Part shown: piece by piece, positions 16,154 through 26,742 of the stretch | Layout of the letters: each line of letters starts with the position of its first letter | How positions within the stretch are numbered: the first letter of the stretch is position 1 | Assembly: GCA_900543815.1 (NCBI GenBank) | Contig: UQST01000005.1 | Span: 61,940-125,939, forward strand | Reading direction: 5' to 3' | Length of the DNA: 64,000 bases | From: an uncultured Prevotellaceae bacterium | Lineage (GTDB): Bacteria > Bacteroidota > Bacteroidia > Bacteroidales > Bacteroidaceae | The notes under the pieces: generated by a model | Database searches by the model: none | The model's input: the letters and a program-made list of their open reading frames with translations, nothing else | What the model was told of the DNA's origin: nothing | Position numbers and translations under genes: made by a program

Positions 16154-17461
16154 TCAGTTGCGGGCGTTCTCCAGTTTGCTGATATAGTAGGCTCTGAGGT
16201 CTTCCCAGCGGTAGTAGGGGAACTTCACAGGCTTCACGGGCAGCGTCATCTCGTGCTCCTGCAGCAGAGCCTTCACCAGGATATCGCCTTGGCGTCCCTT
16301 CTTGGGACGGTAGAAGATGAGCTGGATGTTGCCTGCCATGGGGAAGATGTTGGAACCCACCCACACACGGTCCAGCGTATCCAGGTTCTCCACCGTCTCT
16401 CCTGTATTGCCCAGTTCCATCAGCGTGGCCAGTGGCATGAGGAACACTTCGTGTCCGAAGCGCAGAGTGGCTCCGTGATAATCTTTCTGGTTCACGATGG
16501 TATCGGCAGTCTCGATGACGTTGCGGAGCAGAGTCTCCACCTTGAAAGGTGCTTTCTTGCGCGTATAGTTAGAGGCTCCAAACTCGGCGTAGAACCTCAT
16601 GTTGTACAGTTTCCACAGGTCGTAGGCTTCATCCTCGGTGAAGTAATGCCACAGGTCAGGTGCTCCGTAGTGGCTCTGCATGTTGCCGCACACCTCGAAC
16701 ACCCGTCTCATCAGGCGCTCGCAGTTGACTTCGTCGCGTGCGTAAGCCTCGTCGTTGAACAGGAGTTTGCCGAAGCGCTCGGGATGCACCAGCTCTTTGC
16801 GCCACTTCTGCTCCAGTCCATTGCGGCCTTCTTCAGCCTCCTTCACGTAGTCGGGTGGGTTGGGTGCCAGATACCACTGGTATGTGGTGCTCACGTCATT
16901 GTGCATGAGCAGGTTGGGGAAGTGGCGTGTCAGCTCCTCACACTCGGCTTCCATGCTCAGGATGCAGCGTATGACCACGGTGCTTCGTGCATCCACCCGC
17001 GAGTTCTTGGCGTTGAACACCTGGGGGAAGTTCCTGGCCATGCGTCTGCCTATGCCGTGATGCTGGTCTTCACCCTTGGTGGTGAGTTCGCCTATGCGCC
17101 CTTTGGCACCCTTGTAAAACTCCTCCACTGCGCTGAGCAGTTGCTCTCCCTCGGCGGTCAGTTTGCCCTTCTCGCGTGCTGCCTGCAGGGGTTTCATCAC
17201 ATCCTGGTACTGCCCATCGCCACACAGCCAGCGGCTTCCGTGGCGGGCATAATTGGTGAGATAAAAGGGTTCGTAGCCTTTGGGAGCCGGTGTGAGCTTC
17301 TCGGTGGGAGTGGGGTAGGCGGTGTAATTGCTTCCGCACAGGTTTCTGTCGCGGTGGATAGCCTTGCGTGCTTCTGTCCAATTGTCGCTCTGGGCAGAAA
17401 CAACGCTGGCAGCACCAATGGCTGCCAGCATTATGAATGTATAGAGTCTGTTGCTCTGCAT
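16154..17461 (-). CDS. Exported histidine-type phosphatase, MINPP/phytase-like
   Basis: 435 residues with a signal peptide ending near residue 24 (GAASVVSAQ). The catalytic motif YARHGSRW is at about 71-78, with H74 as the phospho-accepting His. Near the C-terminus, LRFGHEVFLMP provides an HE proton-donor pair instead of the HD of acid phosphatases; the HE type is typical of multiple inositol polyphosphate phosphatases. The likely substrate is therefore phytate or another inositol phosphate outside the cytoplasm. This is inferred from motif type only. It is the first gene of a probable unit with xseA and xseB. Confidence 0.85.
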   Translation of the reverse strand: MQSNRLYTFIMLAAIGAASVVSAQSDNWTEARKAIHRDRNLCGSNYTAYPTPTEKLTPAPKGYEPFYLTNYARHGSRWLCGDGQYQDVMKPLQAAREKGKLTAEGEQLLSAVEEFYKGAKGRIGELTTKGEDQHHGIGRRMARNFPQVFNAKNSRVDARSTVVIRCILSMEAECEELTRHFPNLLMHNDVSTTYQWYLAPNPPDYVKEAEEGRNGLEQKWRKELVHPERFGKLLFNDEAYARDEVNCERLMRRVFEVCGNMQSHYGAPDLWHYFTEDEAYDLWKLYNMRFYAEFGASNYTRKKAPFKVETLLRNVIETADTIVNQKDYHGATLRFGHEVFLMPLATLMELGNTGETVENLDTLDRVWVGSNIFPMAGNIQLIFYRPKKGRQGDILVKALLQEHEMTLPVKPVKFPYYRWEDLRAYYISKLENARN

Positions 17462-17635
17462 GTGTCTTTTGTTTGATTGGGTCGGCCTTTTGGGCTTTCT
17501 CCTTATTTATATTATAGGTGCTTCAATAGAGGGTTCTGTGCGGTGCGGCAGTTCTTCCTGTTTGCTTCAAATGGGTTTCCTGTATCGTCCGTCAGTACTC
17601 TCTGTCTGCTTCCATGTAGTCCGGTGTGCTCTGTC

Positions 17636-18919
17636 TTAGCCCAGGAAGCTGAGCAGGATACCTGCTGCAACAGCCGAACCAATCACGCCTGCCACGTTGG
17701 GACCCATAGCGTGCATAAGCAGGAAGTTGTGAGGATCTGACTTCTGCCCCTCTACCTGGCTTACGCGGGCTGCCATGGGAACAGCACTCACGCCGGCCGA
17801 ACCGATAAGCGGATTGATCTTCTCCTTCATGAAGAGGTTCATCAGCTTGGCCAGCAATACGCCGCCGGCAGTTCCCACGCCGAATGCCACGATGCCTACA
17901 CACAGGATGCTGAGTGTCTGCCAGTTGAGGAAAGCCTCTGCTGTGGCTGTAGCACCCACGGTGGTACCCAGGAAGATGACCACTATGTTGTTCAACTCAT
18001 TCTGTGCAGCCTTGCTCAGACGCTCCACTACACCGCTCTCCTTCATCAGGTTGCCCAGCATGAGGCAGCCAATCAGAGTGGCGGCAGAAGGCAGTATGAG
18101 TGACACCAGAATAGCCACTACGATGGGGAAGATGATCTTTTCCTTCTTGCTCACAGTACGCAGCTGCTTCATGCGAATCATGCGCTCCTTCTTGGTGGTG
18201 AGCATTCGCATGATGGGCGGCTGTATCACAGGCACGAGTGCCATATAGCTGTAAGCGGCCACAGCGATGGGACCCAGCAAGTGGGGAGCCAGCTTGGTGG
18301 TGAGGAAGATGGCAGTGGGACCGTCGGCACCACCGATAATACCGATAGAAGCAGCCTCCTGGGCGTTGAAACCGAAGAAGTCAAGCTGTGTAACGATAAA
18401 GGTGGCGAAGATGCCCAACTGTGCTGCTGCACCCAGAAGAAGGCTCTTGGGGTTGGCAATCAGCGGACCGAAATCGGTCATGGCACCTACTCCCAGGAAT
18501 ATCAGACAGGGATAGATGCCAGCCTTCACTCCTATGTAGAGCACATCGAGCAGTCCTCCCTCGGCCATCACATGACGATAGCTGTGGTAGTAGGGGCTGT
18601 CTGGGTTGAGGAACTCATCATTCCACATCTCGGTGTGGAACAGGCCTGCACCGGGCAGGTTGGTGAGTATCATACCAAAGGCAATGGGGAGCAGGAGCAG
18701 AGGCTCATACTCTTTCTTGATAGCCAGATAGAGCAGCACGCAGCCAACGGCCAGCATGACCAGGTTCTTCCAGCCTGTTCCGATGAAGAAGGATGTGAAT
18801 CCCATCTCGCTGTAGAACTTCTCAAGGGCGGTGCCCAAGTTGAAATCTCCGGCCATCATAGGAGTGGCCACCAGCAAAAGCAATGCCATGAGGCACATGG
18901 CGCGCAGATGTTTCTTCAT
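17636..18919 (-). CDS. mmdB: Na+-translocating decarboxylase beta subunit (membrane)
   Basis: 427 residues with many hydrophobic helices; a leading hydrophobic segment (residues 5-23) looks like a cleavable signal or first helix. [13 protein letters not shown] and [18 protein letters not shown] are diagnostic of the beta subunit of oxaloacetate/methylmalonyl-CoA decarboxylases. It decarboxylates carboxybiotin and couples this to Na+ export. Order and partners (mmdA, a small membrane subunit, a biotin carrier) favour methylmalonyl-CoA decarboxylase, the propionate-forming step of the succinate pathway. The start is 4 bp after the biotin-carrier stop codon. Confidence 0.93.
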   Translation of the reverse strand: MKKHLRAMCLMALLLLVATPMMAGDFNLGTALEKFYSEMGFTSFFIGTGWKNLVMLAVGCVLLYLAIKKEYEPLLLLPIAFGMILTNLPGAGLFHTEMWNDEFLNPDSPYYHSYRHVMAEGGLLDVLYIGVKAGIYPCLIFLGVGAMTDFGPLIANPKSLLLGAAAQLGIFATFIVTQLDFFGFNAQEAASIGIIGGADGPTAIFLTTKLAPHLLGPIAVAAYSYMALVPVIQPPIMRMLTTKKERMIRMKQLRTVSKKEKIIFPIVVAILVSLILPSAATLIGCLMLGNLMKESGVVERLSKAAQNELNNIVVIFLGTTVGATATAEAFLNWQTLSILCVGIVAFGVGTAGGVLLAKLMNLFMKEKINPLIGSAGVSAVPMAARVSQVEGQKSDPHNFLLMHAMGPNVAGVIGSAVAAGILLSFLG

Positions 18920-18923
18920 GTCT

Positions 18924-19634
18924 TCAAGCCATTTCTATCAGTACGTCACCGCCCTGTACCTGGGCACCTTTCTGAACTCTTACGGCCTTCACAGTGCCGG
19001 CGCTTTCGGCTGTGATGCAGTTCTCCATCTTCATGGCTTCGAGTTTGAGTACGTTCTGACCAGCACTTACCTTGTCGCCCACCTTCACCAACACCTCGGT
19101 GACAGTACCTGGCAGAGGAGCCACTACGCAGTTGGCACCTGCAGCAGGCTGGGGGGCTGGTGCGGGAGCAGCAGGAGCGGGTGCAGGAGCTGCGGAAGCA
19201 GGCTGTGCATCGGCTACGAACTCTATCAGAATCATACCCTGGTTGACGCTCTGTCCCTGGCTCACGCACACGTTCTTGATGGTTCCGTCGGCCTCGGCGG
19301 TAATGTCATTGGCCATCTTCATGGCCTCCATTACCAGCAGCACATCGCCTTTCTTCACCTTCTGGCCCTTCTTCACCTTCACGCTGGTGATGGTGCCGGG
19401 CAGGGGAGCCACTACATTACCGGGTGCAGCAGCTGCCGGACGTGCCACTGCAGGTGCACCTGCTGCGGCTGATACTGCAGGTCTCACCATGGGACGAGTG
19501 CAGTGGTGTGCCTTTTCGGGCAACTCCACCTGGTAGGTTTTGCCGTTGACGGTCACGTTGAGAGTGCCGTTGTCCTGCTCTTCCACGCTGGCGGCATAGT
19601 CCTGACCATTGATCTTGAACTTATAGTCTTTCAT
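18924..19634 (-). CDS. mmdC: Biotin carrier subunit with two biotinyl domains
   Basis: 236 residues. Residues 1-40 form a short beta-rich head; an Ala/Pro linker follows; then a biotinyl domain (about 72-140) with VAPLPGTI and EAMKM (K106); a second Ala/Pro-rich linker (142-166); and another biotinyl domain (about 168-236) with VAPLPGTV and EAMKM (K202). Both lysines sit in the perfect biotinylation motif. The usual carrier of this operon is about 120-170 residues with one domain, so this is an internal tandem duplication in a single uninterrupted frame. It shuttles CO2 from MmdA to MmdB. It lies 4 bp before mmdB. Confidence 0.93.
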   Translation of the reverse strand: MKDYKFKINGQDYAASVEEQDNGTLNVTVNGKTYQVELPEKAHHCTRPMVRPAVSAAAGAPAVARPAAAAPGNVVAPLPGTITSVKVKKGQKVKKGDVLLVMEAMKMANDITAEADGTIKNVCVSQGQSVNQGMILIEFVADAQPASAAPAPAPAAPAPAPQPAAGANCVVAPLPGTVTEVLVKVGDKVSAGQNVLKLEAMKMENCITAESAGTVKAVRVQKGAQVQGGDVLIEMA

Positions 19635-19667
19635 CTTTTGTCGAATCGTTTGGTTGTTTGATAATGT

Positions 19668-19994
19668 TTAGAGAGAGGGGTTCAGCTCGCTGTGCCAGGC
19701 AGTCTCTGTGGGATGCCAGGTGAGTACTCCGCTCTCGTAGTCATGCTGATCATTCTGGTACAGATGTACTGCGGTGGCCACTGCAGCCAGGTCGGCCTCT
19801 GAAGCCTCTGCCTCGCCACAGCCGCAGGGGCAGCCATCGGCAGCGGCCTGAGCCTTCTTGCTGCCCATGGTGCGTGCGTTGATGTTGCCCATGAACTGCA
19901 GTATGAGCACCAGGATAATCAGTATGCAGAAGACTATGCCTACGCCCATGCCGGTCATCAACCATACAGTGGGCCAGTTTGTAAGTAATGTCAT
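19668..19994 (-). CDS. Decarboxylase small membrane subunit (OadG/MmdD-like)
   Basis: 108 residues: one strong N-terminal transmembrane helix (about 9-35), a linker, and a C-terminal motif LAAVATAVHLYQND that recurs in OadG-type subunits. These hold the soluble carboxyltransferase and carrier on the membrane beta subunit. A short cysteine cluster CPCGCG (residues 55-60) in the linker is uncommon; OadG of enteric bacteria binds zinc through other residues, so metal binding here is only a guess. It sits between mmdA and mmdC in one operon. Confidence 0.85.
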   Translation of the reverse strand: MTLLTNWPTVWLMTGMGVGIVFCILIILVLILQFMGNINARTMGSKKAQAAADGCPCGCGEAEASEADLAAVATAVHLYQNDQHDYESGVLTWHPTETAWHSELNPSL

Positions 19995-20022
19995 AATGCT
20001 TCCTTATATTATATGTGAGCGA

Positions 20023-21594
20023 TTACAGAGGGATGTTTCCGTGCTTCTTGGCGGGATTCTGCTGCTTCTTGCCAGCCAGCTGCTCCAGTGCGCGTATGAT
20101 GCGGAAACGTGTGTTGCGTGGCTCGATCACATCATCGATATAGCCGTACTTGGCGGCCTGGTAAGGTGTGGCGAAGAGCTTGGTGTACTCCTCCTCCTTC
20201 TCCTTGATGAATGCCTTTGCCTCCTCGGCCTTTCCCTCTTCCTTGAGAGCCTTTGCCTCCTTGGCATAGAGCACGCTGGCAGCGCCGCTGGCACCCATCA
20301 CTGCGATTTCGGCAGAAGGCCAAGCGTAGTTGAGGTCGCCGCGAAGTTGCTTACAGCTCATCACAATGTGGCTGCCGCCATAAGACTTACGCAGGGTGAC
20401 TGTCACCTTGGGTACAGTAGCCTCTCCGTATGCGTAGAGCAACTTGGCTCCGTGCAGAATCACGGCATTGTACTCCTGAGCGGTACCGGGAAGGAATCCG
20501 GGTACATCCACAAGAGTCACGATGGGGATGTTGAATGCGTCGCAGAAGCGCACGAAGCGTGCAGCCTTGCGGCTTGAATTGCAGTCCAGTACGCCTGCCA
20601 GCTGCTTGGGCTGGTTGGCCACGATACCCACGCTCTCGCCGTTGAAGCGTGCAAAGCCCACGATGATGTTCTTTGCGAAGTTGGGCTGAACCTCGAAGAA
20701 CTCGCCGTTATCCACGATACCGCCGATTACCTCATACATATCATAAGGCATGTTGGGGTTCTCGGGGATGATTTCATTGAGGCTGTCCTCCAGACGGTCA
20801 ATGGGGTCGGTGCATTCCACACGGGGAGTCTTCTCCAGGTTGTTCTGAGGTATGTAGGTCATCAGCTGCTTGATCATAGCGATGCACTCCTCCTCGGTAG
20901 TGGCTGTGAAGTGTGTTACGCCCGACTTGCTGCCGTGCACACTTGCACCACCCAGCTGCTCCTGTGTGACCACCTCACCCAGCACTGCCTTCACGGGACC
21001 AGGTCCTGTGAGGAACATGTAAGAGGAGTTCTCCACCATGAAAGTGAAGTCGGTGAGTGCGGGGCTATATACTGCGCCGCCTGCGCAGGGGCCCATGATG
21101 GCGCTGATCTGAGGTATCACGCCGCTTGACATGATGTTGCGCTGGAAGATTTCGGCATATCCTGCCAGAGCGTTGATGCCCTCCTGCAGTCGTGCACCAC
21201 CCGAGTCGTTGAGTCCGATGACGGGTGCACCCACGCGCATGGCGATATCCATCACCTTGCATATCTTGCTTGCCAGCATCTCGCTCAGTGAGCCGGCGCT
21301 CACGGTGAAGTCCTGTGCGAAGACATACACGAGGCGTCCGCCGATGGTTCCGCTACCTGTGACAACGCCGTCACCCAGGTAGTGCTTCTTTTCCATACCG
21401 AAGTTGGTGCAGCGGTGCTGTACGAACATGTCCATCTCTTCGAATGAACCTTCGTCCAGCAACATGGCAATGCGCTCGCGCGCTGTGTACTTGCCCTTTG
21501 CATGCTGCTTGTCGATGGCCTTCTCGCCACCGCCCATGCGGGCTTTGGCACGGAGCTCAACCAGCTCCTTGATCTTTTCTGCTTGTGTACTCAT
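20023..21594 (-). CDS. mmdA: Methylmalonyl-CoA decarboxylase alpha subunit (carboxyltransferase)
   Basis: 523 residues, usual length for the family. It carries the two crotonase-like halves of biotin-dependent carboxyltransferases: [32 protein letters not shown] and [16 protein letters not shown] in the first, [10 protein letters not shown] and [14 protein letters not shown] in the second. It moves the carboxyl group from methylmalonyl-CoA to biotin on MmdC. A propionyl-CoA carboxylase beta subunit has the same fold; the adjacent beta and small subunits decide for the decarboxylase. It is the first gene of the operon, 40 bp behind a TAACTTTG promoter box. Confidence 0.93.
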   Translation of the reverse strand: MSTQAEKIKELVELRAKARMGGGEKAIDKQHAKGKYTARERIAMLLDEGSFEEMDMFVQHRCTNFGMEKKHYLGDGVVTGSGTIGGRLVYVFAQDFTVSAGSLSEMLASKICKVMDIAMRVGAPVIGLNDSGGARLQEGINALAGYAEIFQRNIMSSGVIPQISAIMGPCAGGAVYSPALTDFTFMVENSSYMFLTGPGPVKAVLGEVVTQEQLGGASVHGSKSGVTHFTATTEEECIAMIKQLMTYIPQNNLEKTPRVECTDPIDRLEDSLNEIIPENPNMPYDMYEVIGGIVDNGEFFEVQPNFAKNIIVGFARFNGESVGIVANQPKQLAGVLDCNSSRKAARFVRFCDAFNIPIVTLVDVPGFLPGTAQEYNAVILHGAKLLYAYGEATVPKVTVTLRKSYGGSHIVMSCKQLRGDLNYAWPSAEIAVMGASGAASVLYAKEAKALKEEGKAEEAKAFIKEKEEEYTKLFATPYQAAKYGYIDDVIEPRNTRFRIIRALEQLAGKKQQNPAKKHGNIPL

Positions 21595-21633
21595 TGTGTA
21601 CTATTGTATGTTTAGAGTTTACGTATTTCCTTG

Positions 21634-21641
21634 CAAAGTTA
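21634..21641 (-). promoter_or_regulatory. Putative -7 box of the mmd operon
   Basis: The minus strand reads TAACTTTG, 40 bp upstream of mmdA. No TTTG box is seen at the -33 position. Confidence 0.55.
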
Positions 21642-21945
21642 GCCAATTTATATTAGCCATGCGTCCTTTTTTCTCCTTTTTTTATTATAGAGTGCTTTTC
21701 GTGGGCTTATGTCTGGTGGCGGGAAATAGCCTCCCGGGTGCTGCCCAACCTATTGCCAGCCTGCCTTCAGCCTGCGTGCAAGGGGCTGTAGGCTGGCTTC
21801 TCGCTTGGAGCCATAGTGCTGCGGGGGCAATCCCAGCGTGCTTCGACGGGCTGGTCAGCGCGCTGAAAACGGGAATGAAGCGTGCTGCCTCTTGGGGGCA
21901 AAGGAATCGGGCGGAGAACCGGATTGGTTTTCTTTGGAAAAAGAA
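21642..21945. other. Gap without a recognised feature
   Basis: The region between the mmd promoter and the terminator of the DUF5715 gene is G/C-rich. It holds only short open frames without start signals or family resemblance. I see no repeat step here. Confidence 0.5.
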
Positions 21946-21975
21946 AGAAGCCTGAGCGTTGGCACTCAGACTTCT
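21946..21975 (-). terminator. Terminator of the DUF5715 gene
   Basis: On the minus strand an 11-bp stem AGAAGTCTGAG / CTCAGGCTTCT (one mismatch) is followed by TTCTTTTT. It lies 57 bp after the stop codon. Confidence 0.8.
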
Positions 21976-22031
21976 ATGTCATTTCTCCTGCTTCCCTGCA
22001 TGCGCTTGGCATGTGCGGTGGGGGAGGGCGG

Positions 22032-22835
22032 TCAGCGTACTGTGATGTGGAAACAACCCTGCTTGCGCTCGTGCTTCACGTAGCAGGCGCTGTCGGCGCG
22101 GAGGTCTCTCAACACCTGGCTGAGCACCCATTTCAGCGTATCGTTCCTGACTGCACGGCATTCGGGACCGTCTGGATGCGAAACCGTAGAGTATCGGTTG
22201 TAGGCGATGTCGAAGGTGGTGCCGTAGCGGTGGCAGCTTTGCTCGCTGGCGTTGCCGTTGCGCCTCCTGAGCCTCTGCACGTCATCTTCGGTGCGCAGGA
22301 TGCTTGATACGATGATGCGGTGCAGGGGAATTCCCTTCACATACAGGCTGTCCAGGAAGTTGCGGCCTATGTCGCTCAGCAAATCATGTGCTCTGGGCAC
22401 CAGATAGGGTATGCTGTGCGTCATGTTCTTATCTATACAGAAGTAAGGGTCAGCACCCACATACACCAGTTCGTTCTTTCTCCTTTCGGCCTCCTCCCGG
22501 TTTGCCACAGGCGTTACGCCGTGTTGCTGGGCGGCCAGAATCTGCACATCCTGCAGGTCGGGGAAGCAAGCCTGGTAGCTGTGCACTCCTCCCAGTTTGT
22601 GCCACGGTATGCTGTCGCCGTCGGGATAGCATATTGTGGAACTGGTGCGGTTGCTTGGCTGCACAACAGGAAGCGCTGCGATGGTGTCGGCCATTGCAAC
22701 GCTTTCGCTCTCAGGCTCTTCTTCGCTGGTGGGGGAAGTGGGCATTACCGATGGATGGCACATTCTCACCACTCCGAGTGTGCCCACGATGGAGCCACAC
22801 AGAGCCAAATAAATTCGTTTCTTCAGTCTTCTCAT
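22032..22835 (-). CDS. DUF5715-type protein, possible M15-like peptidase fold
   Basis: 267 residues with an N-terminal hydrophobic helix (about 8-25), so probably membrane-anchored or exported. The C-terminal half has a HRYGTTFDIAYNRY stretch and ends in GCFHITVR, spacing that recalls the His/Asp/His zinc site of D-Ala-D-Ala carboxypeptidases of family M15. This suggests a cell-wall role. I assign it to the Bacteroidetes DUF5715 group from memory of these features; the substrate is unknown. It has its own promoter with both boxes and its own terminator, and is divergent from phoH. Confidence 0.7.
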   Translation of the reverse strand: MRRLKKRIYLALCGSIVGTLGVVRMCHPSVMPTSPTSEEEPESESVAMADTIAALPVVQPSNRTSSTICYPDGDSIPWHKLGGVHSYQACFPDLQDVQILAAQQHGVTPVANREEAERRKNELVYVGADPYFCIDKNMTHSIPYLVPRAHDLLSDIGRNFLDSLYVKGIPLHRIIVSSILRTEDDVQRLRRRNGNASEQSCHRYGTTFDIAYNRYSTVSHPDGPECRAVRNDTLKWVLSQVLRDLRADSACYVKHERKQGCFHITVR

Positions 22836-22848
22836 CTCGTTTCGGGAA

Positions 22849-22880
22849 CAAAGTTATGCATTTATGCCGTAAAACTCAAA
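22849..22880 (-). promoter_or_regulatory. Promoter of the DUF5715 gene
   Basis: On the minus strand TTTG (22877-22880), a 20-bp spacer and TAACTTTG (22849-22856) form a complete Bacteroidetes promoter, 14 bp before the gene start. Confidence 0.7.
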
Positions 22881-22889
22881 TTTGTGTAG

Positions 22890-22897
22890 TAAATTTG
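22890..22897 (+). promoter_or_regulatory. Putative -7 box of phoH
   Basis: TAAATTTG lies 22 bp before the phoH ATG. Its upstream region overlaps the divergent promoter of the DUF5715 gene, so the two promoters may compete. Confidence 0.5.
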
Positions 22898-22918
22898 CAG
22901 GAGAATAAGAGAAATTGG

Positions 22919-23896
22919 ATGATAGAGAAGCATATAGTCGTTGAGGACATCGACCCAGTGGCATTGTATGGGGTGAACAATGCAAACATGCAGATAATAA
23001 AAGCCTTGTACCCCAAATTGCGTATCGTAGCACGCGGCAATGTCATACATGTTATGGGTGATGAGCTGGAGATGTGCGCGCTGGAGGAGAATATCCAAAG
23101 GCTTCAGGAACATATACATAGGTACAACACGCTCAGCGAGGAGGATGTGCTGCACATCCTGCGTGGTGAGCAGACCAACCGCCAGGGCGGCGGCGATGTG
23201 ATAGTCTTCAGCGTGACGGGCAAACCCATTGCTCCGCGCACGCCAGGACAGAAGGAGTTGCTCGATGCCTATGAGCAGAACGATATGGTGTTTGCTGTGG
23301 GACCGGCCGGAACGGGAAAGACCTATACGGCCATTGCGCTTGCGGTTAGGGCACTGAAGAACAAGCATGTGCGCCGCATCATACTCTCCCGTCCGGCTGT
23401 AGAAGCCGGCGAGAAGCTGGGATTCCTGCCTGGCGACATGAAGGAGAAGATTGACCCCTATCTGCAACCCCTCTATGATGCGCTCGAGGATATGATTCCC
23501 CCTGTGCGCCTAAGGGAGATGATGGAGCAGAACATCATACAGATAGCACCATTGGCATTCATGCGCGGACGCACGCTCAACGATGCTGTGGTCATTCTGG
23601 ACGAGGCTCAGAACACCACAGTGGCACAGTTGAAGATGTTCCTCACCCGTATGGGTATGAGCACCAAGATGATTGTCACAGGTGATATGACGCAGGTCGA
23701 TTTGCCACGCAACGTGCGCTCTGGTCTGGCCGATGCTCTTGAGGTGCTGCACGGAGTGAAGGGAATAGGCTTTGTGCAGCTGACCCAGAAGGACATCGTG
23801 AGGCACAAGCTGGTGACTCGCATCGTGGAGGCTTATCGCAGCAGGGATGCTGAGGCCGACCGCAAAGCCAGACAACAATCAGACATTAACTTATAA
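22919..23896 (+). CDS. phoH: PhoH-family ATPase
   Basis: 325 residues from MIEKHIVVEDIDP; the frame stays open much further upstream, but that part overlaps the divergent gene and is rejected. A KH-like N-terminal segment (IVARGNVIHVMGDE) precedes the P-loop GPAGTGKT (128-135), the motif ILSRPAVEAGEKLGFLPGD, the Walker B VVILDEAQN, and TGDMTQVDLP. PhoH proteins are cytoplasmic ATPases linked to RNA metabolism and stress; the exact substrate is unclear. It ends 6 bp before the next gene, so they probably form a transcript. Confidence 0.93.
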   Translation: MIEKHIVVEDIDPVALYGVNNANMQIIKALYPKLRIVARGNVIHVMGDELEMCALEENIQRLQEHIHRYNTLSEEDVLHILRGEQTNRQGGGDVIVFSVTGKPIAPRTPGQKELLDAYEQNDMVFAVGPAGTGKTYTAIALAVRALKNKHVRRIILSRPAVEAGEKLGFLPGDMKEKIDPYLQPLYDALEDMIPPVRLREMMEQNIIQIAPLAFMRGRTLNDAVVILDEAQNTTVAQLKMFLTRMGMSTKMIVTGDMTQVDLPRNVRSGLADALEVLHGVKGIGFVQLTQKDIVRHKLVTRIVEAYRSRDAEADRKARQQSDINL

Positions 23897-23902
23897 AACT
23901 AA

Positions 23903-25660
23903 ATGATAATGAGAAGAACTTTACTCACTTTGGCTGTCCTGATAGCTGCGGCAACGGTGCTGCAGGCAGCCGACAAGTATGTCAAGCGCGAGGTGCGAGG
24001 AGTATGGCTCGCAACAGTCTTTAATATCGACTGGCCAAGCAAACAGGGCAGCACCATTGCCATCAGGCGCGAGCAGCAGAACGAAATGAAGAAGTATCTC
24101 GACATCCTGCAGGCTTCGGGACTCAACGCAGTCTATTTCCAGACCCGTCCCATGGCGGATGCGTTCTACAAGTCAAGCTATGAACCCGTCTCGCATTACT
24201 TTACCGGCACACGAGGTTCCAGGCTGCCTTGGGATCCTCTTGAGTTTATGGTGGAAGAGTGTCACCGCCGCGGCATGGAATGTCATGCGTGGGTCAACCC
24301 CTACCGATGGAAGAAGTCAAGCAATCCAGAGTGGAATACCAAGCAGGACAAGGAGCTCAAGGACAACAATATGCTCATCTCCCACAACGGTGAGGTTATC
24401 TTCAATCCTGCACTCAAGGCCACCCGTGAGCGTATAGTCAACGTTTGCCGCGAGATGATAGAGGGTTATGACATCGACGGCATTATCTTTGACGACTACT
24501 TCTATCCCAGTGGAATGCCCACCTCAGATGCTGCCGAGGACTACGATGACTGGAAGAGCTCGGGCACCAATCTGTCCTTCGGCGACTGGCGCAGAGAGAA
24601 TGTCAATGCCATGGTGGCTGATGTATATAATATGATACAGGAGCTCGATCCCAGCATCAAGTTCGGTATCTCACCCGCAGGAGCAGCTTGCTCCGACCCC
24701 GCTGTGGCCAAGAAGCACGGGGTAGATCCCATTCCCAAGGGCAGCGACTGGCAGTACAACGGCATCTTCTCTGACCCCGTAGCCTGGCTCAAGGCCGGTA
24801 CTGTGGATTACATATCGCCTCAGTTGTACTGGAAGACCGACCACAAGACCAATCCCTTTGGCCCTATGACGCTCTGGTGGTCGAAGATAGCCAAGAAGTT
24901 TGGCCGCCATCATTATGCCAGCCATTCGCTTACGTTCCTCCAGTCAAGCAACACACTCGAAGACTGGAAGGAGGTGGGCAAACAGTTGCAGTACTCTCGT
25001 GCCTACACCAAGACGGCTGCTCCTGGCGCCATCTACTACTCGGCTTGCGATATCGACGGCAAGAAGGTGCAGGGGTTGGGCGACTGGCTCAAGCAGAACA
25101 AGTATGCTCATCCCGCTCTCACACCGGCCATCAGTTGGAAGGAGCACGCTGAGATGGGAACCGTAGATAGTCTTGTGTGCGACGGCAAGCAGCTCATGTG
25201 GAAGGCCGAAGACCGTATGCGCTACACCGTATATGCCATTCCTGCCGAACTCACAGCTACCGATGTGGAGAAGAGCACTACGGGTGGCATCCTGGCCGAC
25301 TACCTTCTGGGTATGACTTATACCAACTCCTATGAGATTCCCGCCGAGTATGCCGAGGGCTATCAGTTCGCTGTGTGCATCCTCGACCGCTATGGCAACG
25401 AGTTCCAGCCCATGTATATCGACATAGCCAATGCCATCGACGTGATAGGCGAGGATGCTGTGACCATCGAGTTCGACGGCTGGCAGCTCACCACCACCAA
25501 GCCTGTGGAGCGCCTGCAGATATTCAACGCGATGGGACAGATGATGCAGGAGGCCACCGACACCGATGCTATCGACGTGAGCGGAATGCCCACAGGCATC
25601 TATATAGTGAAGGCTCTCACGGGCCGACAGACGGCTGTCAAGAAGATATATATCCGATGA
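23903..25660 (+). CDS. GHL10-type glycosidase-like protein with a T9SS sorting tail
   Basis: 585 residues. The signal peptide ends near residue 22. The barrel domain (about 27-370) starts [18 protein letters not shown] and contains [35 protein letters not shown] and FGISPAG, the pattern of the GHL10/DUF187 (YngK) family. Such enzymes act on glycans or peptidoglycan, possibly as denuded-glycan hydrolases. The C-terminal about 80 residues end in [20 protein letters not shown], a type A sorting domain of the type IX secretion system, so the protein is predicted to reach the cell surface. It probably shares a transcript with phoH. Confidence 0.88.
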   Translation: MIMRRTLLTLAVLIAAATVLQAADKYVKREVRGVWLATVFNIDWPSKQGSTIAIRREQQNEMKKYLDILQASGLNAVYFQTRPMADAFYKSSYEPVSHYFTGTRGSRLPWDPLEFMVEECHRRGMECHAWVNPYRWKKSSNPEWNTKQDKELKDNNMLISHNGEVIFNPALKATRERIVNVCREMIEGYDIDGIIFDDYFYPSGMPTSDAAEDYDDWKSSGTNLSFGDWRRENVNAMVADVYNMIQELDPSIKFGISPAGAACSDPAVAKKHGVDPIPKGSDWQYNGIFSDPVAWLKAGTVDYISPQLYWKTDHKTNPFGPMTLWWSKIAKKFGRHHYASHSLTFLQSSNTLEDWKEVGKQLQYSRAYTKTAAPGAIYYSACDIDGKKVQGLGDWLKQNKYAHPALTPAISWKEHAEMGTVDSLVCDGKQLMWKAEDRMRYTVYAIPAELTATDVEKSTTGGILADYLLGMTYTNSYEIPAEYAEGYQFAVCILDRYGNEFQPMYIDIANAIDVIGEDAVTIEFDGWQLTTTKPVERLQIFNAMGQMMQEATDTDAIDVSGMPTGIYIVKALTGRQTAVKKIYIR

Positions 25661-25704
25661 CAGACCGCACGGAGTGCATAAACATTTTCAAACAACATAA
25701 TTGT

Positions 25705-26658
25705 ATGAAAGCTCTAACCAGAACAGAATTCAACCTGCCAGGGCAGGTGAGCGTGTACCACGGTAAGGTGCGCGACGTGTATGACATCAATGACGACCTG
25801 ATGGTAATGGTTGCTACCGACCGCATCTCTGCCTTCGATGTGGTTTTGCCCAAGGGTATCCCCTTCAAGGGACAGGTGCTCAACCAGATTGCAGCAAGCT
25901 TCCTCGATGCCACTGCCGACATTGTACCCAACTGGAAGCTGGCTACCCCCGACCCCATGGTCACTGTGGGACTCAAGGCCGAGGGCTTCCGCGTGGAGAT
26001 GATCATACGTGGCTACCTCACCGGTTCGGCTTGGAGAGAGTATCAGAACGGCTGTCGTGAGCTGTGTGGAGTGAAGCTCCCCGAGGGGATGAAGGAGAAC
26101 CAGAAGTTCCCGGAGCCTATTATCACCCCCACCACAAAGGCTGACGAGGGACATGATGAGAACATCAGCCGCGAGGAGATTATTGCCCAGGGCATCGTGA
26201 GCAAGGAAGACTACGAGCAGATGGAGCAATACACACGTGCTCTCTTTGCCCGTGGAACGGAGATCGCAGCACAGAAGGGGCTCATCCTGGTAGATACCAA
26301 GTACGAGTTTGGCAAGCGTGACGGCAAGGTGATACTCATTGACGAGATTCACACACCCGACAGCAGCCGCTACTTCTATGCCGACGGCTACGAGGAGAAG
26401 TTCGCTCAGGGACTCCCCCAGAAGCAGTTAAGCAAGGAGTTTGTGCGCCAGTGGCTCATCGAGCACAACTTCATGAACCAGCCCGGACAGGTGATGCCCG
26501 AGATTACCGACGAATATGCCCAGAGCGTGGCTGACCGCTACATCGAGCTCTATGAGCACATCGTGGGCAAGAAGTTCCAGCCTGCAGAGACCGATGGAGA
26601 CATTGCCGCCCGCATCGAGAAGAACGTGACCGACTGGCTCAACCAGCACGGAAAGTAA
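25705..26658 (+). CDS. purC: Phosphoribosylaminoimidazole-succinocarboxamide synthase
   Basis: 317 residues from [10 protein letters not shown]; the frame is open far upstream but overlaps the previous gene. The SAICAR synthetase signature is present: GKVRDVYDI near residue 20, [23 protein letters not shown], and [12 protein letters not shown]. It adds aspartate to CAIR in purine synthesis using ATP. Length suits the longer monofunctional form. A terminator-like hairpin follows 16 bp after the stop codon. Confidence 0.95.
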   Translation: MKALTRTEFNLPGQVSVYHGKVRDVYDINDDLMVMVATDRISAFDVVLPKGIPFKGQVLNQIAASFLDATADIVPNWKLATPDPMVTVGLKAEGFRVEMIIRGYLTGSAWREYQNGCRELCGVKLPEGMKENQKFPEPIITPTTKADEGHDENISREEIIAQGIVSKEDYEQMEQYTRALFARGTEIAAQKGLILVDTKYEFGKRDGKVILIDEIHTPDSSRYFYADGYEEKFAQGLPQKQLSKEFVRQWLIEHNFMNQPGQVMPEITDEYAQSVADRYIELYEHIVGKKFQPAETDGDIAARIEKNVTDWLNQHGK

Positions 26659-26674
26659 GCGCAGATAGCATTTG

Positions 26675-26708
26675 GGGACACGGATGGCCGTCTGGCTGCC
26701 CGTGTCCC
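26675..26708 (+). terminator. Probable terminator of purC
   Basis: Stem GGGACACGG / CCGTGTCCC (9 bp) with a 16-nt loop, then TTCTGCTTGTTT. The T tract is interrupted, so strength is uncertain. Confidence 0.6.
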
Positions 26709-26742
26709 TTCTGCTTGTTTCATACAAACAGCTATATATATA

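Noticed and set aside
22388..22918. Upstream extension of the phoH frame
   Set aside because: It overlaps the divergent DUF5715 gene and its promoter; the phoH homology begins at 22919.
25375..25704. Upstream extension of the purC frame
   Set aside because: It lies in another frame of the T9SS-exported protein gene and has no PurC similarity.
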